A stretch of 64,000 bases of DNA from CBDFMG01 sp965221205 [NCBI: bacterium] (GTDB lineage Bacteria; SM23-31), in assembly GCA_965221205.1 (NCBI GenBank), contig OZ244870.1, forward strand, positions 3,534,001-3,598,000. Direction: 5' to 3'. Of this stretch, positions 19,768-29,388 are shown piece after piece (within the stretch, counting starts at the first letter, position 1; each line of letters starts with the position of its first letter). The notes under the pieces are model-generated. The model was not told the DNA's origin, searched no databases, and saw only the letters and a list, made by a program, of their open reading frames with translations. A program made the position numbers and the translations under genes.

Positions 19768-22700
19768 ATGTTTAACTTTTTTCTCTGCAGAAAAATTGCG
19801 CTAAGTGCTATGCTGATCCTTGTACTGTTCTTGACGGTCAATGTGCACGATTCTTTTGGGCAAAATATTACGCCTGATATCTATTCTGAATTGCAATACC
19901 GTCATATTGGTCCTGAGGGAAACAGATGCACTTCAATAATCGGTCAACCCGGAAATCCATACATTATTTATGTCGGTGCAGCTTCCGGCGGTATCTGGAA
20001 ATCTGTTGATAATGGACTCAATTGGAAACCCATATTCGATAAAACCGATGTTTCCTCGATTGGGGCATTAGCTATTGCCCCGTCTGATCCGAACATAGTC
20101 TGGGCAGGTACCGGGGAAGCAAATATTCGGAGCTCGATATCAGTCGGCAATGGAGTGTACAAATCGGCTGACGGTGGCAAAACATGGAATCATATGGGCC
20201 TTGAAAAAACAGGCCGTATTGGAAGAGTGCTCATTCATCCGACCAATCCTGATATAGTATTGGTTGCTGCGCTCGGTCATAGCTATGGACCTCAAGAAGA
20301 ACGGGGTGTATTTAAAACGACCGATGGCGGCAAAACATGGAATCGGGTTCTTTTCACTGATGACAATACTGGAAGTTCTGATATAGCAATGGATCCTGTC
20401 AATCCCCGTAATATCGTTGCCGGTATGTGGCCACTCGATATTAAGACATGGGAACGCAGAAGTGGCGGCCCAAACGGCGGTGTATTTATATCGCGTGATG
20501 GTGGCGATACCTGGATAAAACAAACAAACGAGCTTCCTGATTCGCCGACTGGCAATATTGCTGTGGGGTATGCTCCAAATAATCCGGATAGAATCTATGC
20601 ACTAATCGAAACAGATCAGTATGAATTTAAGGGAGTTCTTTGGAGGTCTGATGATGGCGGTGAAAGCTGGAATCTCATCAGCCGCGACCAGCAGCTTCAC
20701 ACCAGGCCACATTATTATACCGAGTTAACAGTTGCGCCTGATAATGATAACGAAGTCTGGTTTTTAGCCTCCCGGATGTCGCGTACGTTTGACGGTGGCA
20801 AAACCTCCGAAATTGTAAGAGGACCTCTCGGAGATAATCATAATATGTGGATCGATCCTCTCGATCCCGACCGAGTACTTGTTGCAAATGACGGAGGAGT
20901 CTATATCAGCGCGAACAGGGGGCAATCCTGGTACCATCCTGACCTGCCCATTGCCCAGATGTATCACGTTTCTGTTGATGATCAAATTCCATACTATGTG
21001 TATGGTAACAAGCAGGATGGGCCGACATACCGAATCCCAAGTAACAGAATTAGCGGTGGTGGTGGTCATTCAGTTGGCGGAGGAGAAGCAGGATTTACAT
21101 TTCCTGATCCGTTTGACAATACCATTATTTGGGCGTCTAACGAACAGGGTGTTCTTACCCGGTATGACCTTGAGACAGGTCATACAACCAATGCGCAGGT
21201 CTGGCCTGAGACGCCGGTCGGCAGATCACCTCGGGATATAAAATACCGCTGGGTATGGTCTTATCCGTTTATCCTCTCTCAGCACACACAGAACACTATT
21301 TATGCCGGGAGTCAATATGTTCATAAAACAACTGACGGAGGATTTTCATGGAACGTGATAAGTCCCGATTTAACCACCGATGATCCTTCAATGCAAGTGA
21401 ATTCAGGCGGTCTAACATATGACAATGTCGGTGTTGACTATGGTACTGCACTCTATGCGCTTGCAGAATCTCCTCTTAATCAGAACCTCCTCTGGGCAGG
21501 CAGTAATGACGGTCTTCTGCACGTAACACGGGACGGAGGTACTACATGGGAAAATGTTACTAAAAATATTTCGGATCTGCCCTCACTCGGAACATTTACC
21601 AGCATAGAAACATCACGATTTACAGAAGGCAAAACATATATTACCGTAGATTTTCATCAGGTGAACGACCGTTCACCCTATATTTACAAAACCGAGAACT
21701 TTGGGAGGTCGTGGGAGAAAATTACGGATGGTATCCCGCACAGCATGCTCAGCTACGCTCAGATTATCCGTGAAGATCCAGTAAAGGAAGGTCTCCTGTT
21801 CCTCGGTACGGAAAATATGGTATACGTGAGTTTTAATGACGGCAATACCTGGATGCCTTTACGGAACAACATGCCGCCTGCTCCTGTTCGCTGGCTTGCG
21901 ATTCAGAAACATTTTAGTGATTTGGTAATAGGAACTTATGGGCGAGGATTCTGGATTATGGACGATATTACTCCTCTACGGGAGTTAAGCGATACTGTTC
22001 TTGACGCCGATATATATCTTTTTGAGCCGCGCGATGCTTACCGGTTCCAGGAGACAAGTCTTCCCGGTATTGGAGGAGGATTTTCTATCGATGGTGCTCA
22101 AGGTTATTATGAAGATCCACCTTATGGGGCATCGATCAACTACTACATGAAAGAAATTCCTGATGAAGAAATTACCATAAACATACTTGACAACAACGGA
22201 ACACAAATAAGTTCTCTTACGGGCACCAGGAATCCCGGACTCAATCGTGTTCATTGGGACCTGTATCATGAAAGTTCACCGGAAGTTGAATTACGAACTC
22301 CTCCTCTCGGTCACCCAGGTCTAGCTTTCGGTCCGGATCGTATTCGATACAATGAAGAAGGATTCAGAAGACTCTTTGTTGAAGGAAGCGGCCCCAACGG
22401 ACCACTGGCAGCACCTGGTACATACACCATTGTGCTTACAAATGGTGATACAGAAATCACCCGAACTGTTGAAGTGCTGAAAGATCCGAATTCAAAGGCT
22501 TCGAGTGCGGATATTCAAGAGCAAGTTGGTCTTGCACTGAACATCAAAGAAAAAGTTACGCTCCTCGTTGAAATGGGTAATACAATTGAAAGGTTACGGA
22601 AGCAAATTGATGATTTGATTGATGTTATCGCATTTAATAATAATGATAATTCAATTATCAAGAAAATCGATGAATTTGACAATAAGCTGATTGATCTTGA

Positions 22701-22974
22701 AAAGAATTTCTACCCTCTCTATATAACAGGTGCATCAGAAAATCTTTTACGGTTTCCAGCACAGCTTTACTCCCATTTTAAAATGCTCGGATACTATGTC
22801 ATGACCGGTGATGCTCGTCCGACTCAGTCAAAATATGAAGTTTTTGAAGAATTATCACAACGGTTGCAGACCTATCAGGGTAGATTCAATGAAATAATCA
22901 ATGAGGAATTACCGGAATTTAATGAAACTCTCAAGCAGCATAACATAAACGGTATTTTTGTTTCAAACCAATAA
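19768..22974 (+). CDS. Sortilin/VPS10-like beta-propeller exported protein
   Basis: Large exported protein of the VPS10/BNR (Asp-box) propeller type, often annotated as glycosyl hydrolase or WD40/YVTN repeat protein. A signal peptide ends in SFGQ. Asp-box repeats recur across the first 700 residues (SVDNGLNWKPI, SADGGKTWNH, TTDGGKTWNRV, SRDGGDTWIK, SDDGGESWNL, TTDGGFSWNV, TRDGGTTWENV, FNDGNTWMPL). After about residue 760 an Ig-like part and a helical C-terminus follow. Catalytic residues cannot be assigned; many members have no known activity. The context with S9 peptidases suggests a cell-surface partner in peptide use. Confidence 0.85.
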   Translation: MFNFFLCRKIALSAMLILVLFLTVNVHDSFGQNITPDIYSELQYRHIGPEGNRCTSIIGQPGNPYIIYVGAASGGIWKSVDNGLNWKPIFDKTDVSSIGALAIAPSDPNIVWAGTGEANIRSSISVGNGVYKSADGGKTWNHMGLEKTGRIGRVLIHPTNPDIVLVAALGHSYGPQEERGVFKTTDGGKTWNRVLFTDDNTGSSDIAMDPVNPRNIVAGMWPLDIKTWERRSGGPNGGVFISRDGGDTWIKQTNELPDSPTGNIAVGYAPNNPDRIYALIETDQYEFKGVLWRSDDGGESWNLISRDQQLHTRPHYYTELTVAPDNDNEVWFLASRMSRTFDGGKTSEIVRGPLGDNHNMWIDPLDPDRVLVANDGGVYISANRGQSWYHPDLPIAQMYHVSVDDQIPYYVYGNKQDGPTYRIPSNRISGGGGHSVGGGEAGFTFPDPFDNTIIWASNEQGVLTRYDLETGHTTNAQVWPETPVGRSPRDIKYRWVWSYPFILSQHTQNTIYAGSQYVHKTTDGGFSWNVISPDLTTDDPSMQVNSGGLTYDNVGVDYGTALYALAESPLNQNLLWAGSNDGLLHVTRDGGTTWENVTKNISDLPSLGTFTSIETSRFTEGKTYITVDFHQVNDRSPYIYKTENFGRSWEKITDGIPHSMLSYAQIIREDPVKEGLLFLGTENMVYVSFNDGNTWMPLRNNMPPAPVRWLAIQKHFSDLVIGTYGRGFWIMDDITPLRELSDTVLDADIYLFEPRDAYRFQETSLPGIGGGFSIDGAQGYYEDPPYGASINYYMKEIPDEEITINILDNNGTQISSLTGTRNPGLNRVHWDLYHESSPEVELRTPPLGHPGLAFGPDRIRYNEEGFRRLFVEGSGPNGPLAAPGTYTIVLTNGDTEITRTVEVLKDPNSKASSADIQEQVGLALNIKEKVTLLVEMGNTIERLRKQIDDLIDVIAFNNNDNSIIKKIDEFDNKLIDLEKNFYPLYITGASENLLRFPAQLYSHFKMLGYYVMTGDARPTQSKYEVFEELSQRLQTYQGRFNEIINEELPEFNETLKQHNINGIFVSNQ

Positions 22975-23000
22975 CCGCATCATCAATAAGGTGACATCGC

Positions 23001-24473
23001 ATGATACAAAATAAAAGTATCTTAAAAAAAGTCGGAGACATTCTCATTGTCATCATTACCATTGGAATCACTCCGATACATCTTTTTGCCTACCAGGCTT
23101 ATCCGCATAGTGAGGTTACGGATAAGGTCGATGCACTATTCACACAGTGGGATAAAGACAATTCTCCGGGTGCTGCATTAGGTATATTCAAGGACGGCCG
23201 AATTATTTACGCACGAGGCTACGGTATGGCAAACCTTGAATATGACATACCGAATTCTCCTCAATCGGTCTTCAGGATCGGTTCACTGTCAAAACACTTT
23301 ACGGCAATGTGCATCGCGCTCCTCATCGAACGGGGAAAAATATCAAAAAGTGATGACATCCGGCGTTATTTACCTGAAATACCCGATTATGGAAAACCGA
23401 TAACGATCGGGAATATGCTCCACCACACAAGCGGACTCCGGAACTATGAAGTCCTCATGGAGTTAGCGGGAAGAGACGGGGAAACAATAAAAGTGCCCTT
23501 CTATACCGACCGGGAGGCTATCGATATGATTGTCCGTCAGAAGAAACTGAATTTTCTCCCAGGTGAACAGTACTCCTATTCGAATACCAATTATTTTCTG
23601 CTTGCTGAAATTGTAGGACGAGTGAGCGGCATGAAAACATCGGAGTTTGCAAAGCAATATATGTTCGATCCTCTCAGCATGGAGAACACACATTTTCACG
23701 ACGACATCAACGTGATTGTAAAAAATCGTGCCTCGGGATACTCGCCCAAGGATGGCGGCGGATTCAGAATCAACATGACCCAGCTCGAGCAGATCGGTAC
23801 CGGCTCGATATATACCACAATTGAGGATTTTTTCAAATGGGATCAGAATTTCTATAACAACAAACTTGGACTCGGTAAACAGAGCCTCATAGAAATGATT
23901 GAAACTCCAGGTCTACTCAATAATGGAACAAGCTCAGAATATGGATTCGGATTGAATGTAACAACATTTTACGGTCTGAAGCTTGTGAGCCATGGAGGCT
24001 CATTTGTCGGCTACCGATCATACTATATGCGCTTTCCCGACCGGCGTTTATCGATTGTCATTCTTGCAAATCAAGGCCCGTTTCCAGATTATAATATAGC
24101 CCGGGATATTGCAGTTTTATATTTAAAAGACCTCTTTACCGAACCACTTGACGCTGAACAGACAACGTACAGGGACACAAATGTTCAGGAACCTTCCGTT
24201 TCGTTCCAAATTGCTAGCGAAAAGCTTGATCAATATACGGGAACCTATTACAGTGAAGAACTCAATGCACGCTACACATTTCAAAGAGACGGTAATACGT
24301 TACGCGTGAACGTGGGTAAATATTTCACTACTCCTGTTGAGGCTATAAGTACCGATTTCTTCAGGTTGAGTTACATATCTATTGAGTTTTCCCGTAACAA
24401 AGCAGACCGAATATCCGGATTCCTCCTACACGCTGACCCAATTCGAAGCATTATATTTGAGAAAATCAACTAA
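23001..24473 (+). CDS. Beta-lactamase-fold serine hydrolase (class C / PBP4*-like), exported
   Basis: Penicillin-recognising-fold hydrolase, a family including D-aminopeptidases, esterases and carboxypeptidases. A signal peptide covers residues 1-30. The SxxK motif is SLSK (95-98) in FRIGSLSKHF, the YxN motif is in YSYSNTNYFLLAEIVGRVSG, and the third motif is HGG in VSHGGSFVGYRS. A C-terminal lipocalin-like DUF (about residue 400 on) contains LDQYTGTYYSEEL. It starts 26 bp after the VPS10-like gene, so it is co-transcribed. A D-aminopeptidase role would fit the D-aminoacylase in the same block, but that is inference. Confidence 0.85.
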   Translation: MIQNKSILKKVGDILIVIITIGITPIHLFAYQAYPHSEVTDKVDALFTQWDKDNSPGAALGIFKDGRIIYARGYGMANLEYDIPNSPQSVFRIGSLSKHFTAMCIALLIERGKISKSDDIRRYLPEIPDYGKPITIGNMLHHTSGLRNYEVLMELAGRDGETIKVPFYTDREAIDMIVRQKKLNFLPGEQYSYSNTNYFLLAEIVGRVSGMKTSEFAKQYMFDPLSMENTHFHDDINVIVKNRASGYSPKDGGGFRINMTQLEQIGTGSIYTTIEDFFKWDQNFYNNKLGLGKQSLIEMIETPGLLNNGTSSEYGFGLNVTTFYGLKLVSHGGSFVGYRSYYMRFPDRRLSIVILANQGPFPDYNIARDIAVLYLKDLFTEPLDAEQTTYRDTNVQEPSVSFQIASEKLDQYTGTYYSEELNARYTFQRDGNTLRVNVGKYFTTPVEAISTDFFRLSYISIEFSRNKADRISGFLLHADPIRSIIFEKIN

Positions 24474-24518
24474 GAGACTTTCAATTTTTACAGAAATAAA
24501 TTTTTCAGGAGCATTGAT

Positions 24519-26162
24519 ATGATCAGTTTCAGGTTAATCACAACCGTATGTTGTGTAGTTGTTACGATTTTTACTATTACCTGTTCACCGACAGGAGAAA
24601 GCAGTTCAAATGTGATTCTGACGCGTGAATATGATGAACTTGTCCGATTATTCGATGAATTCAGAGAATTCCGGCAACCGAAAGTAATTGATAGTGTCCA
24701 GGACTACACAACGGCAGCAATGGCAAATCAACAGAGTGAACTTGAAGTTTTCAAACAAAGACTTGCGGCAATCGATTCAAAAGCATGGGCAGTACCTCAG
24801 CAGGTCGATTTCCATCTTGTCCGTTCAGAAATAAATGCACTCGATTTTTTTCACCGTGTCCTCAAACCGTGGGCACACGATCCCGGTTTTTACGATATTT
24901 TCGATCATTCCCTCTCACCACGTACTGAAGAAATAATGATCGCAATTGAGCCTTCCTTACCCCTTTCCAAAAATGAAATCGAAAATTACCGGATGAAGCT
25001 TCGTGCAATCCCAAAGATTCTGGAACAGGCAAAAATCAATCTCATAATAGATAAAATCGGCATTGACAAAGCCACACTCGTTATCCGTGACAAGAAGCTT
25101 GAGCACTCATATATGGAAACTATCATTGCACGTCTGTCGGATCACCATCCTGATCTTGTTGGCGATGCTGAAAAGGCTCTGGCGGCAATTGATGACTACA
25201 GCAGATGGGTAGAAGACAACAAAAGCTCGATGACCGCGCCCGGCGCTGTTGGGAAAGAGCAATTCAACTGGTGGGTGAAAAATGTGCTCTATATCCCCTA
25301 TACCTGGGACGAGCTATTCACAATTTCGAAACGGGAATATGACAGGTCTATTGCGATCCTTAAATTAGAGGAACACCGTAATAGGAACCTGCCGCAAATT
25401 ATCCCGGCAGCAAACGAGGCGCAACACCATGAGCGATGGTATGAATCTGAACTATTTATATATAATTTTCTGAAGAATGATCAAGTATTTTCGATTCCGG
25501 ATTATTTTTCTCCCGAATATCCCCAGCCGTGGTCTCAGGTATACGGCAGACAGGGTAATGAGCCGGAATTCTTTCAACGGTGTGAAGATCTCGACCCTAT
25601 CCCACAGATTTTACACAATTCGGTCGGGCACCGGCTCGATAGACTTCGTGCCTCGCAAGACGACCATCCTATCAGGAAAAATCTGAGTTTTTATACGGAG
25701 ATGATACGGGCTGAATCAATATCGACTGCTATGGAAGAATTAATGATGCACGCCGGATTGCAGGATGAACGGCGCAGGGGACGGGAAATAACTTACATTG
25801 CGCTTGCAAACCGCGGAGTGAGGGCTATGTCGCATTTAAAAGTACAGAGTAACGAATTTTCAATCCATGACGCAATGAATAACTGTATCGAATTAACTCC
25901 CTATGGCTGGCAGATTGAAGGCGGCTATACGGTTTGGGATGATGTTGAACACTTTCTGCGACTTCCAGGGTATAAAATGAGTTATGTTACCGGGAAAGCA
26001 CAATTCGAACAATTACTAGCAGACAGAGCAAATCAATTGGGCAAGGATTTCAATCTCAAGGAGTTTATCGATGATTTCTTTTCGTCCGGTATGATTCCTC
26101 TTTCGCTGATACGGTGGGAATTAACCGGCAATGATGATGAAATGCAAAAGATTCTTGAATAA
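24519..26162 (+). CDS. DUF885-family lipoprotein
   Basis: Member of DUF885, a zinc-peptidase-like family related to M32/M3-type folds whose substrates are poorly known. The lipobox is TITC with Cys22. The sequence is helix-rich throughout. SVGHRLDRL, AESISTAMEELMMHAGL and SYVTGKAQFEQLL are typical of the C-terminal half. The usual HExxH zinc motif is not obvious; SVGHR is at the position where many members have HE-type motifs, so catalytic competence is uncertain. It lies 45 bp after the serine hydrolase, in the same operon. Confidence 0.72.
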   Translation: MISFRLITTVCCVVVTIFTITCSPTGESSSNVILTREYDELVRLFDEFREFRQPKVIDSVQDYTTAAMANQQSELEVFKQRLAAIDSKAWAVPQQVDFHLVRSEINALDFFHRVLKPWAHDPGFYDIFDHSLSPRTEEIMIAIEPSLPLSKNEIENYRMKLRAIPKILEQAKINLIIDKIGIDKATLVIRDKKLEHSYMETIIARLSDHHPDLVGDAEKALAAIDDYSRWVEDNKSSMTAPGAVGKEQFNWWVKNVLYIPYTWDELFTISKREYDRSIAILKLEEHRNRNLPQIIPAANEAQHHERWYESELFIYNFLKNDQVFSIPDYFSPEYPQPWSQVYGRQGNEPEFFQRCEDLDPIPQILHNSVGHRLDRLRASQDDHPIRKNLSFYTEMIRAESISTAMEELMMHAGLQDERRRGREITYIALANRGVRAMSHLKVQSNEFSIHDAMNNCIELTPYGWQIEGGYTVWDDVEHFLRLPGYKMSYVTGKAQFEQLLADRANQLGKDFNLKEFIDDFFSSGMIPLSLIRWELTGNDDEMQKILE

Positions 26163-26205
26163 GAACACATAAATAACACTCAATCCACATAACGCTGGGG
26201 GTTGT

Positions 26206-27456
26206 ATGGTACTGCCGAGAAGAGAATTTTTGAAAAAAATGGAGCATCTTGCATTAGGAGCAGTTGCATTGAAGATTGGAAAAAGCGCCGGGGTGAACTT
26301 TTCGTCTTTCCCAACAGCAAAGACTGCTCAGGAAATAAACTGGGATTCACGTGTTGATAACCTACTCAATCAAGAATCTTCTGGTGGCATCATTGTTACC
26401 GGTGTCGGAGACATGATCTGGAATAGAGAACTGACCCATTTTGCGGAACCGGACTACAAAAACCTCTACCGGATTCTTCAGGAAGCAGAAGTCACGTATG
26501 GAAATTTAGAAATGTCGCTCAACGAGCGTCCCGATCTGCAGCGCGGCCTCTACAACTACCGGCGCGGCAGAGAGTTCGGCTGGGAAGTGGCAAAGCTCGG
26601 TATTAACCTTGTAAGTCTCGGCAACAACCATGCGCTGGACTATGGCCAGGATGGACTCAGGGAGTGTCTCAGCATCTTACGGCGTAGTGGCATTAGTTAC
26701 GCCGGAGGAGGATTGAATATTCAGGAAGCGAGAAAACCTAGCAGTATGACATTCGGAAAAACCGACTTTGCTCTGCTTTCATACTATTCCTCGGAGAATG
26801 CGGAATCGAGTTCCGACGGACCTACCATAACCACTATTAATGCCCCATCAGTCCTTATTGAAAAAGAACACGGAAAAGCCGAAGCAGTTGTAGCGCCGCT
26901 CGAGTCCGATGTCAATGCTATGGAAGATGCTATCAGACTTGCAAAAAGCAGATCGGATATCGTAATGGTACATTACCATCTGCACTGGGTAAGCCATTCC
27001 AGGGCTTGGCCGATTCCCGATACTGTCCCCCCGAATCAGCATCCCGTTCTCTATAGAGCGATTGATGCGGGTGCAGATATTATCTTTGGAAATGGTCCTC
27101 ACGTTTTGCGGGGAATAGAGATTTATAACGGAAAACCAATTTTTTATAGTCTTGGGAACTTTATCTATCAATATAAAACATCCGAGATTCCTCCGGTCAT
27201 CTGGACTCGCGACCAGCAGCAGGACATACAGGAGGAATTTCAGACGATTATACCACGTTTGACTATACGGGACAAAAAAATTGCTGCAATTCAGTTAATA
27301 CCCGCAACACTGGAAATGACCGGACCGCGAACAGGTTGTCCGAAACTAGCCGATGATAACCGTGGACGAGAGATAATTGATCTTGTTACGAGATTATCCC
27401 AAAAATACGAAACAAAAATAAACTACAAAGACTGGTACGGTATTGTATATATGTAA
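26206..27456 (+). CDS. CapA-family (poly-gamma-glutamate synthesis-like) phosphoesterase, Tat-exported
   Basis: Metallophosphatase-fold protein of the PGA_cap family. The N-terminus has a twin-arginine motif RREFLKK followed by a hydrophobic stretch, so Tat export is likely. Fold landmarks are GVGDMIWNRE, YGNLEMSL, LGNNHALDYGQDGL, VMVHYHLHW, ADIIFGNGPHVLRGIE and FYSLGNFIYQ, which supply the expected Asn/His metal ligands. It is the last gene of the 17.6-27.5 kb hydrolase run. The family includes a protein needed for poly-gamma-glutamate capsule, but no capBC genes are present, so the role here is open. Confidence 0.82.
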   Translation: MVLPRREFLKKMEHLALGAVALKIGKSAGVNFSSFPTAKTAQEINWDSRVDNLLNQESSGGIIVTGVGDMIWNRELTHFAEPDYKNLYRILQEAEVTYGNLEMSLNERPDLQRGLYNYRRGREFGWEVAKLGINLVSLGNNHALDYGQDGLRECLSILRRSGISYAGGGLNIQEARKPSSMTFGKTDFALLSYYSSENAESSSDGPTITTINAPSVLIEKEHGKAEAVVAPLESDVNAMEDAIRLAKSRSDIVMVHYHLHWVSHSRAWPIPDTVPPNQHPVLYRAIDAGADIIFGNGPHVLRGIEIYNGKPIFYSLGNFIYQYKTSEIPPVIWTRDQQQDIQEEFQTIIPRLTIRDKKIAAIQLIPATLEMTGPRTGCPKLADDNRGREIIDLVTRLSQKYETKINYKDWYGIVYM

Positions 27457-27528
27457 TCAGAATATGTTAGACTGTATTTGTTAATAACGCAATAGGTTGG
27501 AAATAGAGTTGGGAAAAATAGTCCTAAT

Positions 27529-27622
27529 AAATAAACAAGGACTTGGAATTCAATCTAAGTCCTTGTTTATATTGGGCGGGCTCGACGGGACTTGAACCCG
27601 CGATCTCCGGCTTGACAGGCCG
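27529..27622 (-). repeat. tRNA-Asp 3'-half remnant with terminator (att-like copy B)
   Basis: Matches the intact tRNA-Asp locus (33714-33828) almost exactly over the terminator hairpin, acceptor, T arm and anticodon loop, then diverges at the 5' side of the anticodon stem. It separates the 25.5-kb block on its left from the 6-kb block on its right. It is a second attachment-site copy by the same reasoning as copy A. Confidence 0.75.
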
Positions 27623-27733
27623 AATACTTCGCTTTTCATTTATTTACCTGATTTATCTCAAACATCCATTATGCGTGTGGGGAATAGTGTGGGGAATAGG
27701 TAGTTTTTCCAGTAAAAATAATCTGAGGCACGT

Positions 27734-27892
27734 ATGCCAATCATACAACGAATAAAAACAAAATACCCGGGAGTTTACTTTATTGAGGGTATTTCTAACA
27801 TTAGTGGAAAACAGGAAAATATTTATTATATACGGTATCGCAAAAACGGGAAATTGACTGAAGAAAAGGCAGGGAGGCAGTATAGACAGTAA
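27734..27892 (+). pseudogene. Tyrosine integrase, N-terminal fragment only
   Basis: A 52-aa frame reads MPIIQRIKTKYPGVYFIEG, then IYYIRYRKNGKLTEEKAGRQ and stops. PGVYFIEG plus YYIRYRKNGKL is the arm-type DNA-binding start of phage-like tyrosine recombinases; the core-binding and catalytic domains are absent. It lies about 110 bp from a tRNA-Asp fragment, the place expected for an integrase that uses this tRNA. After the stop the sequence passes directly into the Vps62-like gene, so a deletion has probably removed the rest. Confidence 0.7.
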
Positions 27893-27914
27893 GGTTAATT
27901 GGGTTCGGTTAAGG

Positions 27915-29322
27915 ATGACATACAGGGAACCTGTCGACGATTCCCATGTAGTAGCATACCACTACGACTATAGCATAGTTAACGGTGAGGCGTACAACTA
28001 TATCGCTATTCCTGAAGGTTCATATGAAATATACTCATTGGTGGAAATATTTTTAGACAGTAATTGGACCGCATGGTATTCATCCGGAAGATCAGGATTA
28101 GATGAGGGTATTTATACAATTTACCCGCAGTATCAAATAGAAGATGTAGCAGATCTTGATGAAGATGGTATTCCTGATAGTATCGAAGAAGATATAGCCG
28201 AACAGTTTAAACCGGTATTAGTAAAAGCTACCAATGTTACCCATCCTGAGTTGCAAGTAGGATTAGCAGATTTTGAAACTAGTATTAATAGTAACTCCAA
28301 GGTAAAACAGCTTACTGTATCAGGTCAATTATATGATCACAATAATGTCACAAATGCCCACGTTTATTTTCCGGGAGATTGGTGTTCTTTTGGAAATTTG
28401 GTGTTCTTTTGGAAATGAAGTTCCTCTTGATTCGTGGTTTTGGTTGGAATTTCAATTTGCTAACGATCAAGCCAGGCATGCTGGAGCACCTATTGGTCAA
28501 CGACCACTTTATTACCATGTATATAGTGAAGATGGTTATTATTATGTGCAATATTGGTATTGGTTAAATTTTAATGATATTAGAAATCAAACGCAAAATA
28601 GTGTGTGGCATCAAGGAGATTGGGAACATATTACAATACAGCTTAATCATGAACAGGGCACTTCCAATTTTACTCCCGATAAGGTAAATTTATATCAACA
28701 TGAAGGAGGTCATACAAAAAATGTAACAGAAGGAAAATGGTCTTCTAATCACAATTCAGTTTCAAATGTGCAAACAGGTTATAGCAGTACATATGAACAT
28801 CCCGTAATTTTTATTGCTTCAAATTCTCACGCCAGTTATTTCTATGGAGATCCTGTTTATAAATTTGTTCTTGACGTTCCAGGAAGTAGCTGGGACGATA
28901 ATTTTATTGATGAAGTAAACTATGATTTGGGAGGGAATGTAACATTGTTTGAATACGATTATCTTACAAAACTTGGTGAATATAAGATTTTATATGGAAC
29001 TTCAGCACATGGATACTCTTATTATAGACATACAAAGATTCTTGGAAATAGTAAAGAATGGCTAGGATTTCCGGGAAGAGTTGGAAAAAGTTGGCAATTT
29101 CGTGTTACCGACTTACAATCTTTTGGTCTTCATTTTGTTTTATCAATTTTGGCTATTAGTGAAGTGTTGGGATATGATGTTGAAGATATTCATGTTCAAA
29201 CACCGGCACCATTCACTCCTTCATTCTCTTGGGAATATTATTCATTTACAAACGATATTAGTGGATTTGGAAATGAATCAGATAATCGTAAAACCATAAC
29301 GTGGGAATCAATATGGCCATAA
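27915..29322 (+). pseudogene. Vps62-like domain protein, frameshifted by a 19-bp duplication
   Basis: Two overlapping frames (27915-28418 and 28333-29322) are joined when one copy of a 19-bp tandem repeat at 28380 is removed, giving GDWCSFGNEVPLDSWFW without a break. The C-terminal part has Vps62-family landmarks: YYVQYWYWLNFND, HQGDWEHITIQL, VNLYQHEGGHTK and VIFIASNSHASYF. The first half carries an Asp-rich DLDEDGIPDSIEEDI calcium-loop-like segment. There is no signal peptide at the visible start and the frame stays open upstream to 27858, so the true N-terminus may have been lost at the integrase junction. The bacterial function of this family is poorly known. Confidence 0.68.
28380..28417. 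repeat. 19-bp tandem duplication
   Basis: Two adjacent 19-bp units differing only in the last base (TGGTGTTCTTTTGGAAATT, then the same ending in G). The extra unit shifts the frame of the Vps62-like gene by one. Reversible slippage or an assembly artefact are both possible. Confidence 0.9.
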
Positions 29323-29388
29323 TTAACCTATGTAACAATAGCCACAATAGAATCAGCAGTGATTCAAAAAATTAACGTAGGGGAATTT

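Noticed and set aside
27543-27755. 70-codon plus-strand frame across the tRNA-Asp fragment
   Set aside because: It translates the tRNA remnant in sense-less orientation, a common false gene call at tRNA-Asp sites.
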